Notes under the pieces: model-generated | Seen by the model: only the letters and a program-made list of their open reading frames with translations | Told to the model about the DNA's origin: nothing | Databases searched by the model: none | Position numbers and translations under genes: made by a program | Part shown: piece by piece, positions 25,448 through 33,772 of the stretch | How the letters are laid out: each line of letters begins with the position of its first letter | How positions within the stretch are numbered: the stretch's first letter is position 1 | From: Chloroflexota bacterium | GTDB taxonomy: Bacteria; Chloroflexota; Ktedonobacteria; Ktedonobacterales; Ktedonobacteraceae | Reading direction: 5' to 3' | DNA length: 48,479 bases | Assembly: GCA_902812455.1 (NCBI GenBank) | Contig: CADDZH010000030.1 | Span: 1 to 48,479 of the forward strand

Positions 25448-28081
25448 TTATAGCAGCTTACTCACATCAATAGGGCCTTTGAAGCAGAAGGGCACAGGGG
25501 TCGGCTGCGCTGCGACGCCCTGGATCGGCGGCGCCTGGATTAACAGCACAAGCATTTCAGTGCCTCTAGCGCAGCCTATTGATGTGCTGGTATGGATAGA
25601 TATGAGTTTCGCGCCTTTCAGTTGATTATGCAGGGTTGGCATCAGCGTGTTGATCAGCATCTGGTTGAGCGCCTGTTGCATACTCGCTGCAGCCGCTGGT
25701 CCGGCATCCAGACCATCGCGTTTGAGGTGCAGCACGGTCAACTGGATATTGTTTTGATGATCGAGGCCGATGATCGTATCGAGTTCGACGGGCATGACGC
25801 GGTGAATGCCGCTGGCATTTATGATGAGATCCAGGCTGAGAACCAGGCCATCGTTCGGCTCTGGAGTGACCTTCATGTTAGAGATTGCCCCCTGCTGCAA
25901 GCCCATTTGCGAGGTAAACAGCGATGTCAGCGCTCCCTGGTCCAGCGCCAACTGGATCATCCTCGGTCCTGAAACCGGCGTTGCGGTTGCCGCTGCGCCA
26001 GAAGGCGAATTGCGCGAATTATTGGTGATGCCGGGCGCTTGCCAGATGAAGGCGGCCAGTATTCCTGCTCCTACCAGCAAGGCGACCAGGGAGAGGCTTG
26101 CCAGGGCGATGATCAAGCGCCGTCTCTTGGGGTCGCGCCAGCCACCACCTCCTCCATTGCTGCCATTCACAGGTGGCTGGGGTGGCTTCGCCGGCTCTGT
26201 AGACTCTGGAGACAGCGTGGGGTCTTGCAGTATACTGGCTGCTGCCAGTGAGACGCCCGCCTCTGGCAGCGGCCCGGCAATAGTGGGAGCATCAGGGGCC
26301 GAAGCCGGCGCTGACGAGGCATCGGGCGTTTCTTCCAGGCCCACAATGGCTGCGCGTCCCCATAAGAAGGTGGCCGGAATAATAGCGATGAGGCAGAGCA
26401 CCATTGTCACGAGGAACACCGTGCTATAGACGGTATGAGCCGATTGAATCAGGTGGGCAGCGTAGCCTTTCGACCACTCGACAAATTGAGCCGTCGTTGC
26501 CGTCACAGGCAGCGACGGGTACAGCGAAGCCAGCCGCTTGAAGTAGGCCAGCGCCCAGGAAGTCAGGGCTGCCAGGCCGAGCATCATGCCTACCATGCGC
26601 AGCGAGGTGACAATAGCTGAACTCATGCCGGCCTGTGTTGCTCGCACAGAGTTGATGGCCGTTGTGCCGATAGGAGCAATGACCAGGCCGAAGCCCAGCC
26701 CTGCCGTCACCGTGCTGATGGTGATCTGCGTCCAGCCAACGTCGATGGGCCAGCGGCTCATCAGGTAGAAGCCTGCGGCTGCGAAAAGTAGCCCGAGCGC
26801 TGCTGTGAAACGGCAGGAGATGCGGCTGCACAACCAGCCACCCAGCAGGGCGCCAACCGGGATCATAGCCGTCATGCGCAAGAGGGCCAGGCCGCTGTCC
26901 AGCACCGAGCGCTGCAAGACCGTGTCAACGAAGATAGGGATATCGGCCATGGCGATGATCAATGCCGCGCCAACAAACAGGCTGACCAGCGCCGTCGCCG
27001 AGAACGAAAAACGCTTGAACAGCGAAAGATCGACCACCGGCCAGCGCACTTTGCGCTCCACCAGCACAAAGGCAATCAGGAACACAAGGGCGAGCGCCAG
27101 CGAGACAGGGTTATTCTGCGGAGCAGGGCTGTTGATGGGCGTTGGGCCAAGATCGGTTCCCTGTTGCGCAAGGCCCAGGCTCAGGCAGGTGAGGGCTGCT
27201 CCTAGCAAGATGGCTCCCAGCCAATCGATGCCTTCATGCAGGCGTGTGCCTCTCGGGATGAGGAACCAGGCCAGGGTCATGAGCGCAATGACAATTGGCA
27301 CGTTGAAGTAGAAGATATATTGCCAGCCAAATTGCTGCACGATAATAGCGCCGTAGAGCGGGCCTACCACGCCTCCAGCCTCCGTCACCGCGCCAATCAG
27401 TCCCAGCGCCAGCCCGCGCCGCTCCTCACCATAGAAATCTCCGGCGATGGCCATCGCCACCGGCACGACTGCCCCACCACCAACTGCCTGCAAGAAACGA
27501 GCGGCAATCAAAAAGATCAGTCCCGGTGAAGAGGTATCGATGCCAATATTGCCGAGAAAGCTTATATCCCATAGCCCGGCAAACACAGGAGCCAGGCCAC
27601 AAAGAACCGAGCCGATAGCAAAAATGCTCAGGCACAAGAGGAAGATACGCCTGCGCCCGAATATATCGGAGACACGCCCCATCAGCGGCATGGCAATAAT
27701 AAATCCTAGCAGGTACGCGCTGATAATCCATGCTGCGTGATCGAGCTTGGTCGGGCTGATATTCAGGTCGGTCACCATGGGTGGCAGGGCAGTTACTACC
27801 ACCGTCTGGTCCATGGCTGTGAAGAAGACCCCAATACAGGCTACCGCTAGGGCCGCAAAGGCTACTCCTCTTTTACCCGTTTGCGCTGTTGCAGGCGTCG
27901 TGATCTTCTTCAACGAACTGGTAATCTGCATGCTCAAGGCTATGCGGTGAGCATCACTGCTGCCATCGCTTTCATCCCCAGGAAACCCTGCATCGCCTGC
28001 CTGTCCCGGGGCGCCTTGCGTCGTCGCATCTGGCCTGCGCATGCTCAGCGTAGTCTCTTTATCGTCTTCTAGTGTATACAT
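25448..28081 (-). CDS. 14-helix MFS (DHA2/P55-like) exporter fused to an extracytoplasmic domain
   Basis: An 877-residue transporter. After about 75 disordered residues comes a 14-helix MFS core of the EmrB/QacA (DHA2) type: MDQTVVVTALPP (helix 1 motif), MGRVSDIFGRRR (motif A), and GAVTEAGGVVGPLYGA (motif C). A Pro/Ala-rich linker, a further membrane helix (IIALASLSLVALLVGAGILA) and a domain of about 185 residues outside the membrane follow. Drug exporters of this family lack such a tail. The gene is preceded by an LppX/LprG-like lipoprotein, the arrangement of lprG-Rv1410c (P55) in mycobacteria, where the pair exports triacylglycerol-type lipids and lipoglycans. By analogy this is a lipid or lipoglycan exporter. 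ATG at 28081 follows GGGGAG with short spacing; an ATG 13 codons later is possible. Confidence 0.9.
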   Translation of the reverse strand: MYTLEDDKETTLSMRRPDATTQGAPGQAGDAGFPGDESDGSSDAHRIALSMQITSSLKKITTPATAQTGKRGVAFAALAVACIGVFFTAMDQTVVVTALPPMVTDLNISPTKLDHAAWIISAYLLGFIIAMPLMGRVSDIFGRRRIFLLCLSIFAIGSVLCGLAPVFAGLWDISFLGNIGIDTSSPGLIFLIAARFLQAVGGGAVVPVAMAIAGDFYGEERRGLALGLIGAVTEAGGVVGPLYGAIIVQQFGWQYIFYFNVPIVIALMTLAWFLIPRGTRLHEGIDWLGAILLGAALTCLSLGLAQQGTDLGPTPINSPAPQNNPVSLALALVFLIAFVLVERKVRWPVVDLSLFKRFSFSATALVSLFVGAALIIAMADIPIFVDTVLQRSVLDSGLALLRMTAMIPVGALLGGWLCSRISCRFTAALGLLFAAAGFYLMSRWPIDVGWTQITISTVTAGLGFGLVIAPIGTTAINSVRATQAGMSSAIVTSLRMVGMMLGLAALTSWALAYFKRLASLYPSLPVTATTAQFVEWSKGYAAHLIQSAHTVYSTVFLVTMVLCLIAIIPATFLWGRAAIVGLEETPDASSAPASAPDAPTIAGPLPEAGVSLAAASILQDPTLSPESTEPAKPPQPPVNGSNGGGGGWRDPKRRRLIIALASLSLVALLVGAGILAAFIWQAPGITNNSRNSPSGAAATATPVSGPRMIQLALDQGALTSLFTSQMGLQQGAISNMKVTPEPNDGLVLSLDLIINASGIHRVMPVELDTIIGLDHQNNIQLTVLHLKRDGLDAGPAAAASMQQALNQMLINTLMPTLHNQLKGAKLISIHTSTSIGCARGTEMLVLLIQAPPIQGVAAQPTPVPFCFKGPIDVSKLL

Positions 28082-28120
28082 CTTCTCCCCTGGGCACGAT
28101 GATCGATAAATTGAACAGTT

Positions 28121-28870
28121 TTACGAAAGCTGCGGGGCAGTTATGCTCACATTCTCGTTATATTTCGAGATGAAAAATGTGCGCGTCGTATTCTTGTTGT
28201 CGCCAGGAGTAGCCTGCCCCGTCACCTTTACCTCGTAGGGGAGCGAATCGCTCTTGCCGATGCACACATCGGTCTGCAATATGGTGCCAGCCGGAACGCC
28301 TCCGCCGGTGAAAAAGGCGATGTATTTAGCGTTGAGCTGCCCTGTCACACGCCAGCAGGGTACTCCGTTCACAGAGTAGCTTGTAGGCTGGCTAAGATCC
28401 TGCACTTTGTTGACCAACGAGAGAATGCCGCTGTTGGGGTTAGTAAACGTGCGAGGATCGATCAGGCCTTTGATCACTCGCCACTGCCCGGTAATAGGAT
28501 CGGTGATGAATTGCATATTGCCAATGCTAATGAGGTTCACGGTAACGGATTGGCCTGAGAGAAGCACGGTAGCCTGGGCCTTCACTTTGTCCGGCAAGAC
28601 GACATCGCCATTAGCCGCGCGAATCTGCACCTGGCTCGCTGAAGCCGGTCCTGGATTATCTACCTGCATGACGACATGAAACGAGGTCACATTGTGAAAG
28701 CTCTTCTGCATGGAAGCAAGGAGCTGCTGGGTTGTGGGCTTAGGCCCATTTGCCACGGCTGCATTATTGTGCTGCCAGGGCAGCGAGCATCCTGCGAGGA
28801 TTAGCACTGCGGCCAGGCTAAGCATGATGAGGGCAAATATGCGACCCAATGAGTAACGCGATGAAAACAT
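28121..28870 (-). CDS. LppX/LprG-like lipoprotein
   Basis: A 249-residue lipoprotein. The signal peptide ends in lipobox LAGC with Cys28. The mature part matches the LppX_LprAFG family in layout: PTTQQLLASMQKSFHNVTSF, successive amphipathic strands (VQIRAANGDVVLPDKVKAQA), a TYSVNGVPCWRVTG-type segment and a final set of strands. Family members form a half-barrel with a hydrophobic cavity that carries lipids across the cell envelope. GGGGAGG precedes the ATG at 28870 by about nine bases. It is the first gene of a three-gene operon with the MFS exporter (39 bases downstream) and the secreted protein. Its pairing with a P55-like MFS strongly supports a lipid transfer role. Confidence 0.82.
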   Translation of the reverse strand: MFSSRYSLGRIFALIMLSLAAVLILAGCSLPWQHNNAAVANGPKPTTQQLLASMQKSFHNVTSFHVVMQVDNPGPASASQVQIRAANGDVVLPDKVKAQATVLLSGQSVTVNLISIGNMQFITDPITGQWRVIKGLIDPRTFTNPNSGILSLVNKVQDLSQPTSYSVNGVPCWRVTGQLNAKYIAFFTGGGVPAGTILQTDVCIGKSDSLPYEVKVTGQATPGDNKNTTRTFFISKYNENVSITAPQLS

Positions 28871-28990
28871 GGATAAATACCTCCCCGAATCTGGTTTAAA
28901 GATTTGTTTTGCTACAACGATTCAACGCAATCTTCAGGCGCTTTCGGGGGGCGGCGGTACTTTATGGTACGACATGCTACAAAATGGAAT

Positions 28991-29055
28991 TGTCATCCTG
29001 AGCGAAGGATCTCGTTCGATTGGCATCGGATGCTTCGCTCCGCTCAGCATGACAT
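28991..29055. repeat. Palindromic repeat family B, copy 1
   Basis: TGTCATCCTGAGCGAAGGAT at one end and TGCTTCGCTCCGCTCAGCAT, then GACA, at the other form an imperfect hairpin of about 65 bases. Other copies are at 31714-31785, 33628-33698 and 38175-38238. Confidence 0.75.
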
Positions 29056-29098
29056 GGCGGGAATGTTGGGCTTCCCCTGAAGCTAGCTCGATAAGATA

Positions 29099-31519
29099 TT
29101 AGATCTTCTCCAATTTTGCGAAATCGAGGCTCAGTTTCTTTTTACCAATCTTGCCTTCAAACTGTACTTCGACGAACTCGGTCTGTTCCTGCATCTCACT
29201 TTTCAGCACAATGCCTTCGCCAAATTTATCGTGCCGGACTCGATCACCGGGCTTGAACTGCTGCTCTTTCGGTTTAGCGGGCGGCGGTGTTGCCTGCGCT
29301 CTCTGAGCCGGTGGCAAGGAGGGCGGCACGGTTGACGAGGAGTATGAACCTGGGCGTGGTGCCCAGGGTGTTTGGGGTTTGAAGCTGCCTGTAGTAGCGC
29401 CTCTTCCAAAGCTTCCCGGCTGGCCGCTGCCGAAAACCCGTCCACCCTCACCTGCATAGGGGTCTTCATCGAAACTCTCTTCATCGTCCCAGCTATAGCG
29501 GCGCTTCGGGCGGCCGGTCGTGCTATTGCCACCAAGCAGGCCCATCGGGATATCTTCGAGGAAACGCGATGGCTCGGTGTACTGTATATCGCCGAACAGG
29601 GAACGGCGGCGAGCGCGAACAAGGTAGAGGCGATGCATAGCGCGCGTAAAGCCGACGTAGGCCAGGCGGCGCTCTTCTTCCAACTGCTCAGGCTTATCCA
29701 CCGAACGTGCGTGGGGCAGCGAGCCTTCGTCCATGCCGATGATAAAGACGACGGGGTATTCCAGGCCCTTGGCAGCGTGCAGCGTGATCAGGGTGACGGC
29801 GTCGCGGTTTTCTTCCTGCAGCAAAGTGCCATCTTCGCTTGTTTGTGTTGTGTCGGCGCCGCCTACCAGCGCGACATTCTCGAGGAAGAGTTCAAGGGCA
29901 ATATGTGTCTCGATCTCTGAATAATCATCGGCGACGCGGCGCAGCTCCAGGACGTTGGCCCAGCGATCCAGTTCTCCCTCAGGATGCTCGCGCAGTTCAG
30001 GCCCAATGCCGCTGCGCTCCGCGATTCTATCAAGCAATTCGGGCAGGTTGAGTTCATCCATCGAACTGATCAGATCGGCCATCAGTCGCCCGAATTCACC
30101 CAGCGCGGTCTTTGCCGCTTTACCGAGCGTAGGATGCTGCTCGATCTGCTGGATGGCATCATAGAGCGATATGCGCTGCTCGCTGGCCCAGTGCTGCAGT
30201 TCACCCAGCGTTTTTGGCCCGATCTTGCGATTTGGCACGTTGATGATGCGCTTGAGGCTCAACTCGTCGCGAGGATTGAGCAGCAGGCGCATATAAGCCA
30301 GCATATCCTTGATTTCTTTGCGCTCGTAGAACTTGCGGCTGCCGATCACTTTGTAGGGAATGTTTGCCCGCAGGAATTGCTCTTCCAGGGCGCGTGACTG
30401 GGCATTGGTGCGATACATCACGGCCACGTCGCCGCGCTTCTCGATCTCGCCGCGTGCCAGCAAGCGATTGATCTCGCGTGCGGTAAACGCTGCCTCATCT
30501 TCCTCGTCGTGCGCTTCGTGAATAATGATCTTTTCACCAGAACCCAGCGCAGTCCACAGCTTCTTCTCCTTGCGCAGCCGGTTGCGCCTTACTACATTCT
30601 GTGCGGCGTCGAGGATAGTCTGGGTCGAGCGATAGTTTTGCTCCAGCAGGACAAATTTGGCGCGCGGAAAATCTTCCTCGAAGCGCTGTACATTTTCGGA
30701 ACTGGCGCCGCGCCAGCTATAGATCATCTGGTCGTCATCGCCCACCACGCAGACATTGCCGGAACCTTCATGCCTGCTATCTGTCCCATAGCCCAGCAGG
30801 CGTATGAGCTTATATTGAGGCAGGTTGCAATCCTGGAACTCGTCCACATGAATGTAGTGCCAGCGCAACTGGTAGCGATGCAGCACATCCGGTTCGCGCC
30901 GCCACAACTGTTCGGTCAGCAGCAGCAGGTCATCGAAATCAACGCTGTTATTGGCGCGCAGCAGCTTTTGATAGGCCTTATAGACTCGCGCCGCTACCTC
31001 TTCTGTATACTTCGCTGCCCGCTCAGCCATTTGCTCTGGCACCAGCAAATCGTTTTTCGCTCGCGAAATCAGCGCCAGCATGGTGCCAGGCCTGTACTGC
31101 TTCTCGTCAAGGTTCAGATCCTTAATGGCCTGCTTGACCAGCGTTGTTTGATCGTCGGTGTCCAGGATCACAAAGGATTTGCTGAGTCCCAGGGGAGCGA
31201 GATAGTCCGCTTCGATGCGCAGCACGCGAGCACAGATGGCATGAAAGGTGCCGATGGTCATTTCTTTGGATTCGTTGATGCCGACCAGCTTCTCCAGGCG
31301 CTCGCGCATTTCCCTGGCCGCCTTGTTGGTGAAGGTCACGGCCAGGATGTGCCAGGGCGAGATATGTTCGTGCCGCACGAGGTAAGCGATGCGGTGGGTG
31401 ATCACGCGGGTTTTGCCGCTTCCAGGCCCGGCCAGGATGAGGAGAGGTCCTTCGGTCGTCGTCACGGCCCTTTTCTGGGGTTCGTTCAGTCCTGCTAAAA
31501 AATCTTGCTGCTCTAACAT
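29099..31519 (-). CDS. pcrA: PcrA/UvrD-type superfamily 1 DNA helicase
   Basis: An 806-residue 3'-5' DNA helicase for excision repair and for removing proteins from DNA. Walker A is GPGSGKT at 31-37 behind the Q motif (LNEPQKRAVTTTEGP). Then come the Walker B motif (HVDEFQDCN), motif III (GDDDQMIYSWRGA), motif IV (LEQNYRST), motif V (TLHAAKGLEYPVVF) and motif VI (VGFTRAMHRLYL). A disordered Pro/Gly-rich linker follows, and then a C-terminal Tudor/KOW-like domain (KPGDRVRHDKFGEGIVL) that in PcrA binds RNA polymerase. The start is ATG at 31519 or GTG at 31528; neither has a strong ribosome site. A complete, ordinary housekeeping enzyme. Confidence 0.97.
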   Translation of the reverse strand: MLEQQDFLAGLNEPQKRAVTTTEGPLLILAGPGSGKTRVITHRIAYLVRHEHISPWHILAVTFTNKAAREMRERLEKLVGINESKEMTIGTFHAICARVLRIEADYLAPLGLSKSFVILDTDDQTTLVKQAIKDLNLDEKQYRPGTMLALISRAKNDLLVPEQMAERAAKYTEEVAARVYKAYQKLLRANNSVDFDDLLLLTEQLWRREPDVLHRYQLRWHYIHVDEFQDCNLPQYKLIRLLGYGTDSRHEGSGNVCVVGDDDQMIYSWRGASSENVQRFEEDFPRAKFVLLEQNYRSTQTILDAAQNVVRRNRLRKEKKLWTALGSGEKIIIHEAHDEEDEAAFTAREINRLLARGEIEKRGDVAVMYRTNAQSRALEEQFLRANIPYKVIGSRKFYERKEIKDMLAYMRLLLNPRDELSLKRIINVPNRKIGPKTLGELQHWASEQRISLYDAIQQIEQHPTLGKAAKTALGEFGRLMADLISSMDELNLPELLDRIAERSGIGPELREHPEGELDRWANVLELRRVADDYSEIETHIALELFLENVALVGGADTTQTSEDGTLLQEENRDAVTLITLHAAKGLEYPVVFIIGMDEGSLPHARSVDKPEQLEEERRLAYVGFTRAMHRLYLVRARRRSLFGDIQYTEPSRFLEDIPMGLLGGNSTTGRPKRRYSWDDEESFDEDPYAGEGGRVFGSGQPGSFGRGATTGSFKPQTPWAPRPGSYSSSTVPPSLPPAQRAQATPPPAKPKEQQFKPGDRVRHDKFGEGIVLKSEMQEQTEFVEVQFEGKIGKKKLSLDFAKLEKI

Positions 31520-31653
31520 AATTTTCACGCTGCCTATGGCCTTGCAGCCATGTATAATAGTCTTACCTTTCCATTTATTTCGCTGGTATCATATCATGCT
31601 CATGTTGTAGAGACAAGGGCTAGGAGAATAGGCCCTCCATCCTTCCAGGTGAG

Positions 31654-31696
31654 CCGTAGGGGCCCGATTTATCGCGCCCAGCGCCGATTGATCGAC
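31654..31696. repeat. Palindromic repeat family A, copy 2 (inverted)
   Basis: GTAGGGGCCCGATTTATCGC followed by GCCCAGCGCCGATTGATCGA. This is the reverse-complement orientation of the copies at 10519 and 39991. Confidence 0.7.
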
Positions 31697-31713
31697 AAGA
31701 CCAGTCTAGAGCA

Positions 31714-31785
31714 TGTCATGCTGAGCGAAGCGAAGCATCCGCTGCCGATCGAGAGGAAGATCCTTCGCTGCGCTCAGGATGACAT
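31714..31785. repeat. Palindromic repeat family B, copy 2
   Basis: TGTCATGCTGAGCGAAGCGA at the left pairs with TCGCTGCGCTCAGGATGACA at the right, with a variable centre containing a GATCGAGAGG-type stretch. Confidence 0.75.
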
Positions 31786-31894
31786 TGCTTCGGCTCAGGG
31801 CAGGGACAAGTCCTACCCCTACAGCATGACATGGCCAGCCCTTTCTGTTTGTGAGAGACTATAAGGAGCTATAACCACCAAGAAGGAGAACATC

Positions 31895-32812
31895 ATGCAA
31901 CAGCGATCGCCCTATCTCACGTGCTCGGATGAAGTTGAGGCGGCCTTGCAAGGCCGGCGGCCTGTTGTCGCCCTTGAATCGACCGTCATTGCTCACGGCC
32001 TTCCCTATCCAGCAAATATTGAGGTAGCGCAGGCTATGCAAGCCACGATCCGTAAGGAGGGAGCGGTTCCGGCAACTGTTGGCATCCTGAACGGGAAGAT
32101 CAAGATCGGCCTATCGCTTGATGAGATTACCCTACTGGGAACAGCAGAGCATGTACAGAAAGTGAGCAGGCGCGACCTGGCCGTTGTCCTGGCAACCGGG
32201 CAACTGGGAGCGACGACGGTTGCAGGGACGATGCTGTGTGCCTGCATGGCCGGAATTCACTTTTTTGCTACAGGTGGCATTGGTGGCGTCCATCGCGGCG
32301 CGGAAACCAGCATGGATATTTCTGCCGACCTCACCGAGCTGAGCCGCACGCCTGTACTCGTTACCTGTGCGGGCGCAAAATCTATCCTTGACCTTGGCCT
32401 GACCCTCGAATACCTCGAAACCCAGGGGGTGCCCGTGATCGGCTGGCAGACCGATGAGTTTCCCGCGTTCTACGTTCGCTCGAGCGGGCACAGGCTGCCG
32501 CACCGCGTCGATGATGTGGCCACTGTCGCGGCTATTGCTCACACACAATGGGCATGCGGCTTGCAGGGCATCGTAGTGGGCTGTCCCATCCCGGAACAAT
32601 ATGCAATGGATGCTGGTCCATTAGAGGCTGCCACCCAGGAAGCCATGCGCCTGGCACGCGAAAACGGCATTCGCGGCTCCGCTCTTACGCCTTTTCTCCT
32701 CGCGCATGTCGCTAAAGCCAGCGCAGGCGAAAGTGTCGAAGCCAACAAAGCGCTTCTCATCAATAATGCGCTGTGGGCAGCCCGCTTTGCCAAAGCCTTT
32801 TACAACAGTTGA
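31895..32812 (+). CDS. psuG: Pseudouridine-5'-phosphate glycosidase
   Basis: A 305-residue enzyme that reversibly splits pseudouridine 5'-phosphate into uracil and ribose 5-phosphate, salvaging or detoxifying pseudouridine from RNA turnover. Family signatures are ALESTVIAHGLPYPAN near the N-terminus, VGILNGKIKIGL, ATGGIGGVHRGAETSMDIS, and CAGAKSILDLGLTLEYLETQ, in which Lys162 corresponds to the lysine that binds ring-opened ribose in E. coli PsuG. Length matches the family. ATG at 31895 follows AAGGAG with six bases of spacing. No pseudouridine kinase gene (psuK) is adjacent, which is unusual because the two are often neighbours or fused. Assignment is very secure. Confidence 0.96.
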   Translation: MQQRSPYLTCSDEVEAALQGRRPVVALESTVIAHGLPYPANIEVAQAMQATIRKEGAVPATVGILNGKIKIGLSLDEITLLGTAEHVQKVSRRDLAVVLATGQLGATTVAGTMLCACMAGIHFFATGGIGGVHRGAETSMDISADLTELSRTPVLVTCAGAKSILDLGLTLEYLETQGVPVIGWQTDEFPAFYVRSSGHRLPHRVDDVATVAAIAHTQWACGLQGIVVGCPIPEQYAMDAGPLEAATQEAMRLARENGIRGSALTPFLLAHVAKASAGESVEANKALLINNALWAARFAKAFYNS

Positions 32813-32885
32813 TTTATTGCGTTTTGGGGATTACAATACTATCAGTAGATGGCTGTAAGAAAAACCTCGAAAGGGGCTTGTTGCT

Positions 32886-33281
32886 GTGAATACGATACAG
32901 TTTAGAACGGTTTTTATAGGAGCTATTCTCACCATAGCCTGGATCTGTGCCTTCCTATTTATTAAGCCAACGCTGGTCATGGAGTTTGGCGCTGGCATCA
33001 ACGTGAACTTCAAGCTGCTGGTTGTGCTGGTTATCCTGCTTATCATCGTTTTGTACCATATCTTCGACCGCCCCAATCCACAAACAACGAAGCTCAGCCT
33101 CACAGTAGCGCTTACTTTAGTATGGATCAGCTTGATCATGTTTTATCCATTCAACCCAACCGGCAACGACCCTGCTTTGAATGTCACCTGGCCTGGTGGT
33201 GCCGTTGCCTTCTTCACCCTCATCGGCGGCCTGGGTATCAGCGTGCTGTGGGTGTACTTCCTCTCGGAGGAAATCTTCTGA
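32886..33281 (+). CDS. Small four-helix membrane protein
   Basis: A 131-residue protein predicted to cross the membrane four times: around TVFIGAILTIAWICAFLFI, LLVVLVILLIIVLYHIF, LTVALTLVWISLIMFYPF and AVAFFTLIGGLGISVLWVYFL. GTG at 32886 follows AAAGGGG at about 11 bases. Charged residues are few and lie in the short loops. I do not recognise the family. An intrinsic terminator follows at 33335. Confidence 0.7.
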   Translation: MNTIQFRTVFIGAILTIAWICAFLFIKPTLVMEFGAGINVNFKLLVVLVILLIIVLYHIFDRPNPQTTKLSLTVALTLVWISLIMFYPFNPTGNDPALNVTWPGGAVAFFTLIGGLGISVLWVYFLSEEIF

Positions 33282-33334
33282 ACGATTGAACAGCCGCCCG
33301 GCATAACCAGAAAATAGTCGTCTTCCATACTGCC

Positions 33335-33364
33335 CGGCACCCCATGAGGGTGCCGTTTCTTTTC
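33335..33364 (+). terminator. Intrinsic terminator
   Basis: CGGCACCC (33335-33342), loop CATGA, GGGTGCCG (33348-33355), then TTTCTTTTC. It ends the psuG/membrane protein transcript. Confidence 0.8.
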
Positions 33365-33413
33365 TCATGCAAGAATGTGAAATGCCCCACATTTAAAGAG
33401 AGAAATATTATGC

Positions 33414-33442
33414 TTGTGCTTCAGCACGTATGCCAGTATAAT
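33414..33442 (+). promoter_or_regulatory. Strong candidate sigma-70 promoter
   Basis: TTGTGC (33414-33419), 17 bases, consensus TATAAT (33437-33442). It is about 330 bases before the lipoprotein sedolisin gene. Confidence 0.6.
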
Positions 33443-33627
33443 AACCCCATGCTTTTGAGATCAGATCGTGTTATGTGTTCGCTATGAAATTTCATAACAA
33501 AAAAAGTCAGCCTTTCATCGTCTGATAGGGTGATAAACCAGATCTGGTACCGGTTGTTCATTGTTTTTATCCCTTAGGTAAGGTTCAACTGGACGTGACA
33601 ATGCTCAATCACCAGAAAAGCCCGGAC

Positions 33628-33698
33628 ATATCATGTTGAGCGAAGCGAAACATCTGATGCCCATCGACCGAGATCCTTCGCTTCGCTCAGGATGACAT
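33628..33698. repeat. Palindromic repeat family B, copy 3
   Basis: ATCATGTTGAGCGAAGCGAA at the left and CTTCGCTCAGGATGACAT at the right, with an AGATCC word in between. Confidence 0.75.
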
Positions 33699-33772
33699 GA
33701 TGCGATTGTTCACACTGTCAAGGGCTTTCCTTCATCTTTGAACCTTGTCTTAGATTAGAAAGGAGCATGGCC

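Larger units (their letters stand above)
31520..31894. other. Divergent intergenic region with three repeats
   Basis: About 375 bases between pcrA and psuG without a gene. It contains an inverted copy of repeat A (31654-31696), a copy of repeat B (31714-31785) and a CAGGGACAAGTCCTACCCCTACA element (about 31799-31823), almost back to back. Confidence 0.6.
33282..33772. other. Intergenic region with terminator, strong promoter and repeat
   Basis: About 490 bases with no supportable gene. In order: the terminator at 33335-33364, the promoter at 33414-33442, a 14-base palindrome TATGAAATTTCATA (33483-33496), a 12-base palindrome ACCAGATCTGGT (about 33538-33549), and repeat B (33628-33698). The promoter would give a leader of about 320 bases before the sedolisin gene, or a separate small RNA. 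Confidence 0.6.

Noticed and set aside
30509..31498. 329-codon plus-strand frame opposite pcrA
   Set aside because: It lies entirely antisense to a complete helicase with all motifs, has no ribosome site and no recognisable domain; a shadow of codon bias.
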